Shown: piece after piece, positions 63,151-64,000 of the stretch
Layout of the letters: every line of letters begins with the position of its first letter
Numbering within the stretch: position 1 is the first letter of the stretch
Assembly (NCBI RefSeq): GCF_032854445.1
Contig: NC_088306.1
Coordinates: 9,388,193-9,452,192, forward strand
DNA length: 64,000 nt
DNA from: Liolophura sinensis
Lineage: Eukaryota; Mollusca; Polyplacophora; Chitonida; Chitonidae
Direction: 5' to 3'
The notes under the pieces: model-generated
What the model saw: only the letters and a program-made list of their open reading frames with translations
Told to the model about the DNA's origin: nothing
Database searches by the model: none
Position numbers and translations under genes: made by a program

Positions 63151-64000
63151 GCTATCTGAAGAAACCTGTCAGAGAGATGAAACTTATACTATATGTGGAC
63201 AGAAAAATTCACTAAATCTACTCGGAGAATAAATCATAGACTCAATCTAAAAACATCAGAATATTTACATAGATGCAGCTGATTGCTATAATGCCCCACA
63301 ACCCCCCCCCCCTCCCTCTCCCTCCCCTCAGATACACACACACGCTTTCTTCAGCCTAGATATAACTAAATGTAGCAGGAAAATTTAGTTAGTCTATCTA
63401 ACAAACAACATATTCATATCTTTAGTTTCAAAAAAAACTGGGAGAAAAATGTACTTCTTTGCTTTCAGCACAACTAATATCTGTCCTAAAAATGTCATTG
63501 TAGCAGAAATATTAGGACGTTTTTTTCCCCACATGTTAAGCCCATCTACTGAACAATATGTTTACATCTTTTCTTTCAAAAAAACTGGAGAGAAATGTAA
63601 TTCATTTTACCCCATGGAATATGCTTAGAATGCCTCTCAGGCCAGATGGAATTCAAGAACTTTTGGCGCCTAGGTGGCACCTGGCCTCTTAGCATCCTAG
63701 CTTGGACACTCAAACTCGCCTCGCAGCCCTCAATCTTCTCTCTCCCCACCACAACAACTTCTAGATCTAAGGTCTGTTTCATTCTCCCAAGTTTAACTTT
63801 CAGAAATACAGGTCTGTACTCTTCCATTTACTAGCTTAGAACCTGGTCCTTCCGCTTGTGCTGTCCTCAACATGTCAAAGCTGTACGCTACAAAACCACA
63901 TTTCCTGTAATCTTTCAGTAATTCTTACTTCATATCACCTAGTTATTCATGAATAATAAAGACCATAATGTCACAATCAGTACAAATGTATCTGTTACAT
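63151..64000. other. right edge of window, intronic or upstream, nothing recognised
   Basis: Contains a C/T-rich run (63299-63330), a doubled tttcaaaaaaactggga string (63425 and 63572) and no exchanger exon. The frames at 63576-63834 on both strands overlap each other and look incidental. Confidence 0.5.

Noticed and set aside
63576-63834. Overlapping frames on both strands near the right edge as a first exchanger exon
   Set aside because: Neither frame shows hydrophobic helices or NHE motifs, and no splice sites with fitting phase lie around them.
1-64000. CRISPR array or bacterial-type defence system
   Set aside because: Tandem repeats here have no unique spacers, and the window has spliced genes, SINEs and other animal features throughout.

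Overview
The window is animal nuclear DNA: AT-rich, repeat-dense, with GT-AG introns, tRNA-derived SINEs, small terminal-inverted-repeat elements, minisatellites and one 200-base run of N. The style (SINEs with A/B-box heads, many short dispersed repeats, a single-copy spliced gene) suggests a marine lophotrochozoan, most likely a mollusc. That placement is an inference from general appearance, not from a diagnostic gene.

Left half (1 to about 30.6 kb). Bases 1-2292 and about 9.85-23.6 kb are a complex satellite. A conserved core of roughly 95 bp recurs about 33 times at alternating spacings of about 400 and 560 bp, giving a two-part unit of about 0.96 kb. Embedded in the satellite is a single-copy-like block of 7.35 kb (2493-9843). 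It reappears, highly similar, at 24368-30564, so satellite plus block forms a local duplication offset by 21.9 kb. Each block holds an internal 1.4-kb tandem duplication. Each of those subunits carries three TGACGTCA (CRE-type) palindromes at an exact 14-bp period. Downstream of them is a phase-compatible two-exon reading frame of unknown function.

Right half (30.6-64 kb). One recognisable gene fills this part on the minus strand: a sodium/hydrogen exchanger of the SLC9A (NHE2/3/5-like) family. Sixteen exons, from 61979 down to the stop codon at 32499, chain in phase to 610 codons before the stop. They cover the transport domain from the GESLLND helix through YGGLRGA and the DH-x3-G-x-ED-x2-G segment, and a regulatory C-terminus ending in a Ser/Arg/Glu-rich tail. 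The first roughly 200 residues and the promoter lie beyond 64000. A 33-bp exon at 46872-46904 fits the phase chain with or without being used. The introns are packed with two SINE families (mostly in the gene's own orientation, several with clear target-site duplications), about ten copies of a ~200-bp inverted-repeat element, and at least ten minisatellites.

The least expected signals are the regularly spaced CRE triplets in the duplicated block; the minisatellites that start or stop at exchanger splice sites, one of which copies the 3' splice site and the first bases of its exon; and a 66-bp array made from a SINE module. No prokaryotic-type system, CRISPR array, standalone tRNA or rRNA gene was found.
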